64,000 nucleotides of DNA from Cephaloticoccus primus (GTDB lineage: Bacteria > Verrucomicrobiota > Verrucomicrobiia > Opitutales > Opitutaceae): the NCBI RefSeq assembly GCF_001580015.1, contig NZ_LSZQ01000012.1, positions 1 to 64,000 on the forward strand. Direction: 5' to 3'. Below are positions 8,847 through 17,472 of the stretch, one piece after another. Each line of letters begins with the position of its first letter. Positions within the stretch are counted from its first letter, which is position 1. The notes below the pieces were generated by a model, which was not told the origin of the DNA, did not search any database, and saw nothing but the letters and a program-made list of their open reading frames with translations. The position numbers and the translations under genes were made by a program.

Positions 8847-10132
8847 CCTTTGCGGCAACGCGCAGCTCCGAGCCACAAACAGCGTCCACCACCGCCTATA
8901 CGAGGCCGCCATCGCTTGGCACCGCGCCTACGCCGGCAGCTTACACCAATCACGTAGCCCCTCCAAATCTGAGCGAGGGTCACTCGCCCCCCCTCTCACG
9001 GCAAATACCGCATTCGCCCCAATCGGCACCGCAGCCGCCGCAGCCCGCGCAACGCACGCTCTTCGTTCTCGGCGCCACCCACCACCGCACCCCGATCGAG
9101 GTGCGCGAAAAACTCGCCCTGCCTCCCGACTCGCTCGCCGCGTTGCACGCCGAGCTCAACCAGATCGAAGGCCTGGAAGAATTCGCCCCGTTGAGCACCT
9201 GCAACCGCACCGAGTTTTACGGCGTGGCTTCGCGGCCCGAAGCGCTGGCGCAGCTTCAACGCGCGTTTTGCACGCGGCAGCAATTTGCCGAAACCCAATT
9301 TGCCCCCTACGCCATCCAGCTTCAGGGCCCACAAGTCCTCCAACACCTCTTTGAAGTCGCCACCGGGCTGGACTCCCAACTCGTCGGCGAGACCGAGATC
9401 TTTGGCCAGCTCAAGGACGCCTACGCCGCCGCGCAGGCGCGCCACAGCACCGGCCCCATCCTCAACCGCCTGTTTCAAAAAGCCTTTCAGGCGGCCAAGT
9501 ACGTGCGCACCCACACCGCCATCACCGAAGGCCAGGTCAGCGTCGCCAACGTCGCCGTCGAGCTCGCGCGCGACATCTTCGGCCCCCTCGGCTCCACGCG
9601 CGTCCTGCTGCTCGGCGCGGGCGAAATCGGCGAGAAAACCGCGCGCGCCTTCCAGAGCCGCGGCACCACCGCGCTCTCCGTCGCCAGCCGCCGCCTCGAC
9701 CGCGCCATGGCGCTCGCCAGCGAGCTCGGCGCCTTCGCGCTACCCTTCTGGCTCGCGCCCACCAAACTGGCCCAGTTCGACATCGTCGTCTGCGCTACCG
9801 CCGCTCCGGCGAGCGTGATCGCAGCCGACATGATTGACACCGCCATGCACCGGCGCGCCGCCCGTCCGCTGCTGCTGCTCGACCTCGCGCTCCCGCGCGA
9901 CGTTGAGCCCCGCGTCGGCGACCTGCCCAACGTTTACCTGTACAACCTCGACGACCTCGCCCGCATCGCCGAAGAAAACCGCAACGCCCGCGAAGCCGAA
10001 ATCACCCATTGCCGTGAACTCCTCCACACCCGAGCGGTCAGTCTATGGGCAACCCTCCACCCACGACTAACTCACAAAACCAGCCCAATAATCCGCGAGA
10101 CGAAACAACTAGGACAGCCCCTTCGAGTATGA
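8843..10132 (+). CDS. hemA: Glutamyl-tRNA reductase
   Basis: HemA reduces glutamyl-tRNA to glutamate-1-semialdehyde, the first step of C5-pathway tetrapyrrole synthesis. The catalytic motif STCNRTE with Cys120 is clear, followed by the LVGETEIFGQLK region and the NADPH-binding LLLGAGEIGEKTA. Two things are unusual. The first ~70 residues are a Ser/Pro/Thr-rich extension before the normal family start (FVLGATHHRTPIEVRE). The C-terminal dimerisation domain after YNLDDLARI is short (about 65 residues against roughly 100 in typical enzymes). The gene starts within the ccsA stop (ATGA overlap). It converges on lpxB with a 20-bp gap and no clear terminator. Cytoplasmic enzyme. Confidence 0.93.
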   Translation: MTFAATRSSEPQTASTTAYTRPPSLGTAPTPAAYTNHVAPPNLSEGHSPPLSRQIPHSPQSAPQPPQPAQRTLFVLGATHHRTPIEVREKLALPPDSLAALHAELNQIEGLEEFAPLSTCNRTEFYGVASRPEALAQLQRAFCTRQQFAETQFAPYAIQLQGPQVLQHLFEVATGLDSQLVGETEIFGQLKDAYAAAQARHSTGPILNRLFQKAFQAAKYVRTHTAITEGQVSVANVAVELARDIFGPLGSTRVLLLGAGEIGEKTARAFQSRGTTALSVASRRLDRAMALASELGAFALPFWLAPTKLAQFDIVVCATAAPASVIAADMIDTAMHRRAARPLLLLDLALPRDVEPRVGDLPNVYLYNLDDLARIAEENRNAREAEITHCRELLHTRAVSLWATLHPRLTHKTSPIIRETKQLGQPLRV

Positions 10133-10152
10133 CTGCCCCTACGGGCACCGGC

Positions 10153-11445
10153 TCAGGTGAGCCAGCGGGCGAGCCAGTCGGCTACGGTGTTGCTCGCGGG
10201 TGTGGTGGTGGTGGCGCCCGCAGCGGTTGGGTTGGCGCCGTTGGCGGGTTGGTTGAGCAAGGTGCGGAGGCGGGCCGCTTGCTCGGCGGTTTTTTCTCGG
10301 CGGGCCGGATCGTTGCGGCAGGCGTATAATTGCTCGGCGAGCGCGGCGGGTTTAGCGGCACCTTGGATAAACTCGGGATACATGGGCTCGCGCAGCAGCA
10401 GGTTGGCGATGCCGATGTAGTCGAGCCGCACCCAATAGCGCGCGAGCAGGTAGGTGAGCGGGTTCGTCCGGTAAGCAATCGCCCCAGGGATGCCCGCCAG
10501 CGCGCAGTGAAGCGACATCGTGCCGGAGCTGGTGAGAACAGCACTCGCGTGTAGTGCGCCGCCACCTGTTGGCACGCAGCGGATGTGCTCCGGAAGTCCA
10601 GCCGCGCGGATTTCCGCCAGCACCGCTCCGCTCGGATAAAGAATCGTCGCCTCCACGGCGGCGCGTTCTCCCTCCCCCACTGCTCCCCGTTCCGCGCTCT
10701 GCTTACCGAGCCGCGCCTCATATGCGGCCAGCCCGCGTAGCAGCACGGGCAAAATCCGCGCCACGGCCTGCCGCCGACTCCCGGGGAGCAGCAAGATCGG
10801 CGCCTCAGGATCGTAGGCGACTGGCGCCGCGTAGCCTTCGCTCAGGAAGGGGTGCCCGACAAACTCGACCGGCAAATCGGTATCCGCGTAACACTCGACT
10901 TCAAAGGGGAAGATCACCGCCAGCGCATCGAGGTCGCGCGCCATTGCGAAACGGCGCTTCGGTTTCCAGGCCCAGATTTGCGGGGAAATGTAGTAGAGCA
11001 GCCGCACCGGGCCGCCGCCTTTGTGCGACAGACCGCGCTCGCGCAGCGCAGCGGCAAGCCGCAGGTGCAGCCCGGGGTAATCGACGAAACACACCGCGCG
11101 CGGACGGTACTCGGCGATCCAGCGCAACACTTCTTCAAACAGTGTTTTGAAAAACGAATAACTGCGCAGCACTTCGACAAAGCCGACGACGGAGCTGGCC
11201 GTCAAGTCGTGCAAAAGCTGCGCCCCTGCCGCCGCGAGCTGCGGCCCGCCGAGCGCGCAAATGCGCAGGCCCGGCTGCCTCGCGCGCAAGGCCGCGACGG
11301 CGCGCGCGGCGTGTTCGTCACCCGAGTGCTCGCCCGCCATGACCAGCAAATCGCAACCGTGGCCGCCCGCACCGCCCGCAGAAAAGTTTTCAGGAGGAGG
11401 CAGCCGGAAAGGCAGTGTTTTTTTTGACGAGGCCACGCGCGTCAC
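10153..11445 (-). CDS. lpxB: Lipid-A-disaccharide synthase
   Basis: LpxB joins UDP-2,3-diacylglucosamine and lipid X to form the lipid A disaccharide at the inner membrane. Recognisable motifs are MAGEHSGDEHAA near the N-terminus, YYISPQIWAWKPKR, LLPGSRRQ and TSSGTMSLHCALAGIPGAI. The length of 430 residues is slightly above the usual ~380-400, because of an N-terminal extension and a low-complexity Ala/Asn/Thr stretch near the C-terminus. The start is a GTG that overlaps the stop of the upstream oxidoreductase gene (GTGA, 11442-11445), so the two genes are translationally coupled. It shows that the cell makes lipopolysaccharide-type lipid A. Confidence 0.94.
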   Translation of the reverse strand: MTRVASSKKTLPFRLPPPENFSAGGAGGHGCDLLVMAGEHSGDEHAARAVAALRARQPGLRICALGGPQLAAAGAQLLHDLTASSVVGFVEVLRSYSFFKTLFEEVLRWIAEYRPRAVCFVDYPGLHLRLAAALRERGLSHKGGGPVRLLYYISPQIWAWKPKRRFAMARDLDALAVIFPFEVECYADTDLPVEFVGHPFLSEGYAAPVAYDPEAPILLLPGSRRQAVARILPVLLRGLAAYEARLGKQSAERGAVGEGERAAVEATILYPSGAVLAEIRAAGLPEHIRCVPTGGGALHASAVLTSSGTMSLHCALAGIPGAIAYRTNPLTYLLARYWVRLDYIGIANLLLREPMYPEFIQGAAKPAALAEQLYACRNDPARREKTAEQAARLRTLLNQPANGANPTAAGATTTTPASNTVADWLARWLT

Positions 11446-12434
11446 CCTCCCGCTTTTTGGATTTGCTCGGTAATCTCGATCGCCACCTCCAGCGCATGCG
11501 TGCCAAGCACCGCACCGACCTTGGGCTCCCGGGCGCGCCGCACACTCTCCACGAAGTGCGCGATTTCGAGCGCGAGCGGCTCGCCCTTCTCAATCGGGAT
11601 TTGCTTCACGGGGATCTCTCCGAGCTCGCCTGCCTTTACCAAGCCGAGCTTCACCTTTGCCCCGTAGGCGAGCAGGTCGCGCTTCTCCAAGAGGTGCCCC
11701 TCCTGGTTCATGAAATCGAGCGACAGGTAGGCGTCGGACTGGAATAGCCGAATCTCGCGCTGGCGCTTCGTGCTCAGCCGACTCGCGCTCAGATTGGCGA
11801 CACAGCCGTTCTCAAACTCGATCCGCGCGTTCGCGATGTCTTCTTTTTTCGAGAGCACGGTCACGCCCACGCTATCGATCCTCCGCACGGGCGACTTCAC
11901 CAGCGCCAGCACGATCCCGATATCGTGAATCATCAGGTCGAGCACGACGCCGACCTCCGTCCCGCGCGGCTGATACGGCGCGAGCCGCTCGGCCGTGATG
12001 TACTGCGGGTGGCTCACCTGCTTTTCCAGAAACTCCATCACGGGGTTAAAGTGCTCCACATGCCCCACCTGTACGAGGCAGCCACCCCGCTGCGCGGCGG
12101 CGAGCACGCGCTGCGCCTCGTCGAGGGTCGCGCAGAGCGGTTTCTCGATCAACAAATGCGCACCCTGCGCGAGCAGCGGCAGCGCGACTTCCGCATGGCG
12201 ATCCGTGGGGACGACGACCGAAACGGCCTCGCACGCCGCGCCCAACGCATCGAGACTCTCGAAACGGCGGCAGCCGTACTTCGCGCAGATCTCCGCCGCG
12301 CGCGCGTCGCTGCTCTCGTAAATCCCCACCAACTCCGCATCCGGCAGCTCCGCATAAATCCGCGCGTGATGCTGCCCCAGGGAGCCCACCCCCGCCACCC
12401 CGCAGCGAATCCGTTTGCTCGGTAAAAGTGTCAT
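11442..12434 (-). CDS. Gfo/Idh/MocA family oxidoreductase coupled to lpxB
   Basis: The 330-residue product has an N-terminal Rossmann fold (IRCGVAGVGSLGQHHARIY), the family motif EKPLC and the C-terminal GFO_IDH_MocA domain (VVLDLMIHDIGIVLAL). The ATG at 12434 is preferred over the longer frame from 12464. The gene overlaps lpxB by 4 bp, which suggests a role with UDP-sugars or lipid A. In some bacteria a member of this family (GnnA) oxidises UDP-GlcNAc at C3 to give amide-linked lipid A. That assignment is only an inference, because the partner aminotransferase GnnB is not in the window. Another sugar or inositol dehydrogenase function is possible. Confidence 0.85.
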   Translation of the reverse strand: MTLLPSKRIRCGVAGVGSLGQHHARIYAELPDAELVGIYESSDARAAEICAKYGCRRFESLDALGAACEAVSVVVPTDRHAEVALPLLAQGAHLLIEKPLCATLDEAQRVLAAAQRGGCLVQVGHVEHFNPVMEFLEKQVSHPQYITAERLAPYQPRGTEVGVVLDLMIHDIGIVLALVKSPVRRIDSVGVTVLSKKEDIANARIEFENGCVANLSASRLSTKRQREIRLFQSDAYLSLDFMNQEGHLLEKRDLLAYGAKVKLGLVKAGELGEIPVKQIPIEKGEPLALEIAHFVESVRRAREPKVGAVLGTHALEVAIEITEQIQKAGG

Positions 12435-12653
12435 AATCGGCCGAGTGCAGTGACCGCGCCCCACCTACGCAACGCACAACGAAGGCACGGATACCCGACT
12501 CGTTTTACTCCCCGAGGACTCATTGGCGCGCCGTTTGAGAGCCCTTTAAAAAACCGACAACGATCAGAAAAAACGGCGGCCCCCGCCTTTTCCAAAGGAG
12601 CTTGCCCTACCGTCCGCCAAGTCGCGCGAGCGTGAGTACCAAAGTACAGAGAC

Positions 12654-14021
12654 TCACCGCGCTTCCCACACGCACTTGGTGTTAACGAAAGCATGAATGC
12701 CCGGCCGCCCCAGCTCGCGGCCGAAGCCGCTCTGCTTCACCCCGCCAAAGGGCAGCGCAGGATCCGAGTGCACGGCCTCGTTTATGAAAACCATGCCTTC
12801 CTCCAGGAGCGGCACGATGTCGCGCGCGCGAGCTCGCTCACCCGTAAAAATCGCCGCGCCCAGCCCATAAGGCGTGGCGTTGGCCAGCGCGACCGCCTCC
12901 TCCGCGCTGCGAGCTGCGATGACCACCGCGACCGGCCCGAAGAGCTCTTCGTCAAAGGCCGGCATCCCCTTCACTACATCGGTGAGCACACTCGGCGCGT
13001 AAAAGAAGCCCGGCCCCGACAGCGACTCGCCACCGAGCAAGCACCGCGCGCCCATCGCCACACTGCGCGTGACCTGCGCGTGCAATCGCTCGCGCAAATC
13101 GCCGCGCGCCAGCGGCCCCACCTGGGTTTGCGGATCCAGCGGATCGCCCACCCGATGCGCGCGCACGTATTTGACCAGGCGACGCTGAAAATCCGCACGC
13201 ACTTTTTCGTGCACGATGAAGCGCTTCGCGCTGATGCAGCTCTGCCCGCCATTGATGAGCCGCGCCCGCGCGCAAACCTGCGCCGCGTGATCGAGGTCGG
13301 CGTCTTCGAGCACGAGGTAGGGATCGCTGCCGCCGAGCTCCAGCACGCAAGGCTTGAGTGCCGCGCCCGCCGCTGCCGCCACAGCCCGCCCCACCTCGGT
13401 ACTCCCCGTGAGCGAAACCGCCGCCACCCGCGGATCGCCGATCAGGCCGGTAAGTGTCTCGCTGGAGATGAGCAGCGTTTGCAGCACACCGCGTGGCAGC
13501 CCCGCGTCCTCAAACACCTGCTCCACCGCCAGCGCACAGCCCGATGTATTTGGCGCGTGTTTGAGCAGCACGGTGTTGCCCGCCATGAGTGCCGGAGCCG
13601 CCGTGCGGAAGACCTGCCAAAAAGGAAAATTCCACGGCATGATGGCGAGGATCGGGCCCAGGGGCTCGTACACGACCCTGGCTTGGCGCGGCGCACCACT
13701 CGGGTGTTCGTCAGCCAGATAGCCGGCCCCGTGGCGCGCATAGTAGTCGCACACGCGGGCGCATTTCTCGATCTCGGCGCGGGCCTGCGTGATCGGCTTT
13801 CCCATCTCGGCGGTGATCAGCGCGGCGAGATCATCTCCCTGTTTGCGCAAGCTGTGGGCGAGCTTGCGCGGCGCAGCGGCGCGCGCCTCAGCCGCCAGCT
13901 CTCGCCACCCCAGGAAGGCTGCGCGAGCCTGCTTCAACGCCGCCTCAATCTGCACCGAACTGTGCACGCCGTAGATGTGGATGCGCTGCCCTGTAGCAGG
14001 GTTGATTGAGATCAGGGACAT
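12654..14021 (-). CDS. NAD(P)-dependent aldehyde dehydrogenase, succinate-semialdehyde type
   Basis: The 455-residue enzyme oxidises an aldehyde to the acid. It has the family landmarks MPWNFPFWQ, the nucleotide-loop region LTGSTEVGR, the general base Glu228 in LELGGSDPYL, the catalytic Cys262 in NGGQSCIS and the C-terminal LPFGGVKQSGFGRELG. The short form that begins MSLISINPATG resembles the Sad/YneI group of succinate-semialdehyde dehydrogenases; the substrate is inferred. The start at 14021 is preferred over 14057. It stands alone, with the prepilin peptidase gene behind it on the same strand (89-bp gap). The ~220 bp after its stop hold nothing recognised. Confidence 0.9.
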   Translation of the reverse strand: MSLISINPATGQRIHIYGVHSSVQIEAALKQARAAFLGWRELAAEARAAAPRKLAHSLRKQGDDLAALITAEMGKPITQARAEIEKCARVCDYYARHGAGYLADEHPSGAPRQARVVYEPLGPILAIMPWNFPFWQVFRTAAPALMAGNTVLLKHAPNTSGCALAVEQVFEDAGLPRGVLQTLLISSETLTGLIGDPRVAAVSLTGSTEVGRAVAAAAGAALKPCVLELGGSDPYLVLEDADLDHAAQVCARARLINGGQSCISAKRFIVHEKVRADFQRRLVKYVRAHRVGDPLDPQTQVGPLARGDLRERLHAQVTRSVAMGARCLLGGESLSGPGFFYAPSVLTDVVKGMPAFDEELFGPVAVVIAARSAEEAVALANATPYGLGAAIFTGERARARDIVPLLEEGMVFINEAVHSDPALPFGGVKQSGFGRELGRPGIHAFVNTKCVWEAR

Positions 14022-14110
14022 GCGCGGCACGGTAAGCCTGCCCCCAGTGAGCGACAAATGAAAATGGCGCTACACCCTGTCACCCAGCCGCGCCGCACAA
14101 GCCGGGGCGG

Positions 14111-14998
14111 CTACGCCCCCAGCGCTTCGGCAAAGCCAGCCAGCATACGCTTCACCCACGACTCGGCCCATAAGAAATAGAGGGTCGCCGCCGCGGCGAG
14201 CATCGGCCCAAAAGGCACAGCCTGTGGAAGCAGCGCAGCGCGCCCTTTGAAGATGGGCAGTAGCCCGATCCCCAGCGTCCCGAGAATCGCTCCGGCGAAA
14301 ATCGAAAACACCGCCCCTTCCCAACCACAGAATGCACCGATCATCCCGACAAACTTCACGTCTCCAAAGCCCATCGCCTCCTTCTTCAAACACAGCTCCG
14401 CCACGAGCGCGATCCACAGCAGCACACCCGAGCCGATAAGCAGCCCTTGAGCACCGCCAAGAAACCCACGCACATGGTCAGCCGAGAAAAAAAACGCCTC
14501 TCCCGCTCCACCAAAGGCTCCGGCCTCTCCTACCAGCCCATGCAGCTCGGGCACGAGCAGCGATAGAACGAGCCCCAAGCACGCGCCACCAATCGTCAAC
14601 CAATCGGGGATGATGCCGTGATCGAGGTCGATGAAGCCCGCAACAATCAGCAGCGACAGGAAGAGCATGCCCACGCCCGCCTTGGTTGGCGAAAAGCTCA
14701 ACCATACAGCGAGGAACAGCAGCGCGGTGAGCAGCTCGACGAAAGGGTAGCGCGGCGAAATCCGCGCCCCGCAGCAACGCGCCCGCCCAAACCGGAGCAG
14801 CCAGCCAACAAGCGGCAGATTATCGTGCGCACGGAGCGGCTCGCCACAAGCAGCACAGCGCGAGCCCGGGCGCACCACCGACTCGCCACGCGGGGTTCGC
14901 AAGATGACCACGTTTAAAAAACTCCCCACGCACGCGCCCAACACAAAGGCCCCAATCGGGAACAACCAAGAGCACAGAATTTCAGAAACAGGACACAT
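14111..14998 (-). CDS. pilD: Type IV prepilin leader peptidase / methyltransferase (A24)
   Basis: The 295-residue inner-membrane protease cleaves leader peptides of type IV pilins and type II secretion pseudopilins. The N-terminal DiS_P_DiS domain (GSFLNVVILRTPRG) carries a four-cysteine zinc site (CAACGE and CCGA) typical of enzymes that also N-methylate. The two catalytic aspartates lie in FIDLDHGIIPD and GFGDVKFVG. About eight transmembrane helices are predicted by eye. The start at 14998 gives the usual short N-terminus (MCPVSEIL). No pilin genes are in the window, so its targets lie elsewhere. Confidence 0.92.
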   Translation of the reverse strand: MCPVSEILCSWLFPIGAFVLGACVGSFLNVVILRTPRGESVVRPGSRCAACGEPLRAHDNLPLVGWLLRFGRARCCGARISPRYPFVELLTALLFLAVWLSFSPTKAGVGMLFLSLLIVAGFIDLDHGIIPDWLTIGGACLGLVLSLLVPELHGLVGEAGAFGGAGEAFFFSADHVRGFLGGAQGLLIGSGVLLWIALVAELCLKKEAMGFGDVKFVGMIGAFCGWEGAVFSIFAGAILGTLGIGLLPIFKGRAALLPQAVPFGPMLAAAATLYFLWAESWVKRMLAGFAEALGA

Positions 14999-15056
14999 CG
15001 GCAGCGCAGCAAATAAGTCGTGAGCCACCCGTCCCCCGCAAACCAGAGTTTTTCTA

Positions 15057-15454
15057 CCCACTACGCTTGGGGAGCGAGAGGCAGTGCCCTACGCGGGCAG
15101 CGGTGGCGGGGCGCCACGTGCCATTCAATTTGGGAATCGGCCCCGTCGCTGCGCGACGAAGCACGATTCCCAAATTTAACGGAACATCCCCCAGTCGCGT
15201 TGCGACTGGGAGTGAGGCTTCAAATGCGGATGGAGCGCGTACCCATTTGGGCGAGATGAAACGATTTGCCGGTGAATCACCGACTAATGATCGGGCCCTT
15301 TCTACTGTGCGGCTTGTTCGTCGGGCGGTACGCCCGACAGCAAGCCGCACAGTAAATGGGTGCAGGCACCGCCTGCCGCCGCCCGCGTAGGGCCGCTCCG
15401 CGCGCAGTGGGAGTCTTCGACTCGTTTTATGGGCGGCGAGTCGTTGCCTCGCCG
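15057..15454. repeat. Composite intergenic repeat, copy 4
   Basis: This fills most of the 14999-15473 gap. The order is module A (CTACGCTTGGGG..CGGTGGCGGGGCGCCACG), B (TTTGGGAATC...GATTCCCAAATT arms, 15127-15178), C (AGTCGCGTTGCGACT), D (GGATGGAGCGCGTACCCATT), E (ACTGTGCGGCTTG/CAAGCCGCACAGT arms at 15304-15316 and 15341-15353, with an inner stem), an A-like end, and a two-hairpin module (GAGTC-TTC-GACTC at 15411-15423; stem CGGCGAG/CTCGCCG with loop TCGTTGC at 15434-15454). Copy 11 at 60.2 kb carries A to E in reverse-complement order. Confidence 0.85.
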
Positions 15455-15473
15455 TCAGGGCGAGGGGAAATCG

Positions 15474-17372
15474 CTAGGCGTTTTCCCATTGCGCCAGCTC
15501 TCGGGCGGCGGCCTCCCACTCGGCGGTGGCGGCGGTGATCTGGTCAACGATTGCGCTGAGCTCGCGGTTGAGGTGCTGTGCCTTGCCGGGTTGTTGATAA
15601 GTCGCCGGATCTTCGAGCGCGGCGGTGAGCTCGGCCTGGGAGGCTTCGAGCTCGCTAACGCGTTTTTCCAATGCGCCGAGTGCGTCGCGTTTTTTGCGCA
15701 GTGCGTTGGGCGTGGGTGCAGGGCCAGCAGCGGGCGACCTGGTTTGCTGCGCCGCAAAAGCGGCCGGGCCTGCCGCTGCCTGCGCGGCATTTTGCACAGG
15801 GCGACCATCGGTGAAGCCTGCGGTGAGCGCGGCGCGCGCGTCACTCGCGCGGGATTTCTCCAGATAGTAATCGTAATTCCCCGCGTAGGCCGTGAGCCGC
15901 CCGCTGTGCACGTGGAGCACATGCGCGTCGAGCTGGCGAATGAAGTGCACGTCGTGGCTGATGAAAATGAAGGTGCCCGTGAAGTCGCGCAGCGCGCGGA
16001 TCAGCGCGTCGATGGAGGCGATGTCCAGGTGGGTCGTCGGCTCATCCATCAGCAGCAGGTTGGGCGGATCGACGAGGAGCCGTGCGAGCGCGAGGCGCGA
16101 TTTTTCGCCGCCCGAGAGCACGCCCGCTTTTTTAAACACGTCGTCTTTGCGAAAGAGAAAGGCACCGAGAAGCGCGCGCGATTGCTGCTCGGTCAATCCA
16201 TTCGCCGCGGTGCGCAGCTCCAGCATGTTGTCCAGAACGGTGGCCCCGAGGTTGAGGTTCTCGCCGCGGTTTTGCGTGAAGTAGCCGGCCGTCACATTGG
16301 CGCCCAGCTCGCGCGTGCCGCTGCGGATCGGGATCACACCGCCGAGGATTTTTAGCAGCGTGGATTTTCCCGCGCCGTTGGGGCCGACGAGGACGAGCTT
16401 TTGCCCGCGCTCGGCAGCGAAGTTCAGGTCGCGGTAAACGACGTGCTCGCCGTAAGCCTGCTCGACGGCCTTGAGCTCGATCACCTTGAGCCCCGAGCGC
16501 GGCGGCTGCGGGAAGCGGAAGTTGATCCGCCGCAGCTCGTCGTCCGGCTCCTCGATGGCGACCTCCTTCAGGCGGGCGATCTGCTTCTCGCGCGACTTGG
16601 CGCGGCTGGCGAGCGAGGCCTTGGCGCCGAAGCGATCGACGAACTTCTGCAAGTGGGCGATCTCGCGCTGCTGGTTTTTAAACAGGGCGGACTGCTGCTC
16701 TTTGCGCGCCTCTTTCTCCTCCAGGTAGTCGTCATAATTTCCGTGGTAGCGATGGAGCCGCTGGCCGCGCAGCTCCAGTATGCCCGTGCACAGCGCGTTG
16801 AGAAAAGCGCGGTCGTGCGAGATGATGACGAGGCCGCCCGGGTAGCGCGTGAGGTAGTCTTGAAACCACAGCAGCGCCTCCAGGTCGAGGTGGTTGGTCG
16901 GCTCGTCGAGGAGCAGCAGCGCGGGCTCGGCGACCAGGAGCCGCGCCATGTGCGCGCGCATGATCCAGCCGCCCGAAAAACTGCGCGCGGGCAGCGTCAT
17001 GTCGGCATCCTTGAAGCCGAGGCCCGCGAGGATTTTTCGCGCGCGCGGCTCCAGCGTCCAATCGATGTCGTAGTCCTCATCGTCGTCGCCTTCGAGGTCG
17101 AGCTTGGCGCCACCGGTCGCGATGCTGAGGATCGTCTCCTCACCGACGGGCGCGCTCTCCTGCGGCAGGAAGCCGAAGTCCGCGCCGCGCTCCCACTCGA
17201 TCACACCCGAGTCCGGCTGCTCCTCGCCCAGGATCAGGTTGAACAGCGTGGTCTTTCCCGCACCGTTGGCCCCGACCAGGCCGAAGCGATCGCTGCGCGC
17301 GACGAAGAGGGAGACCTGCGCGAAGAGTTCGCGGGTTCCATAGGATTTGGAGACATCGGCCAGCGTGAGCAT
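15474..17372 (-). CDS. ABC-F family ATPase
   Basis: The 632-residue soluble protein has two ABC ATPase domains and no membrane segments, as in ABC-F proteins that act on the ribosome (EttA, Uup, YheS and others). Domain 1 has GANGAGKTTLF, FSGGW and LDEPTNHLD. Domain 2 has GPNGAGKSTLLK, LSGGEKSRLALARLL and MDEPTTHLD. Between them is a charged linker. The C-terminus has Ala/Pro-rich sequence, then a helical coiled-coil (about 570-632), as in Uup/YheS. The start at 17372 (MLTLADVSKSYG) is preferred over the frame start at 17390. It is divergent from the deoxyhypusine-synthase-like gene (100 bp between starts). The subfamily, and so the exact ribosome role, is not assigned. Confidence 0.92.
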   Translation of the reverse strand: MLTLADVSKSYGTRELFAQVSLFVARSDRFGLVGANGAGKTTLFNLILGEEQPDSGVIEWERGADFGFLPQESAPVGEETILSIATGGAKLDLEGDDDEDYDIDWTLEPRARKILAGLGFKDADMTLPARSFSGGWIMRAHMARLLVAEPALLLLDEPTNHLDLEALLWFQDYLTRYPGGLVIISHDRAFLNALCTGILELRGQRLHRYHGNYDDYLEEKEARKEQQSALFKNQQREIAHLQKFVDRFGAKASLASRAKSREKQIARLKEVAIEEPDDELRRINFRFPQPPRSGLKVIELKAVEQAYGEHVVYRDLNFAAERGQKLVLVGPNGAGKSTLLKILGGVIPIRSGTRELGANVTAGYFTQNRGENLNLGATVLDNMLELRTAANGLTEQQSRALLGAFLFRKDDVFKKAGVLSGGEKSRLALARLLVDPPNLLLMDEPTTHLDIASIDALIRALRDFTGTFIFISHDVHFIRQLDAHVLHVHSGRLTAYAGNYDYYLEKSRASDARAALTAGFTDGRPVQNAAQAAAGPAAFAAQQTRSPAAGPAPTPNALRKKRDALGALEKRVSELEASQAELTAALEDPATYQQPGKAQHLNRELSAIVDQITAATAEWEAAARELAQWENA

Positions 17373-17472
17373 AAAAGGGCGCGACTCCAAGCGGGGCGCC
17401 GTTTTCAGTCAAACGCCCCGTCAAACAAATACCTCGAAGCGCGCGCCGCTCCCCGCTCAACTGCCCCGCCTT

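Noticed and set aside
15317-15340. Apparent inversion of the inner part of module E between copies 4 and 11
   Set aside because: The inner 24 bp are reverse complements of each other, but the whole of copy 11 is inverted relative to copy 4 and the outer arms are symmetric, so no separate inversion event is needed.
15067-15390. Predicted peptides of about 80-130 residues in the composite repeats (also at 18.6-19.0, 56.2-56.5 and 60.2-60.7 kb)
   Set aside because: They recur wherever the repeat occurs, are open on both strands, have no ribosome binding sites, and their similarity to each other is explained by repeat DNA.
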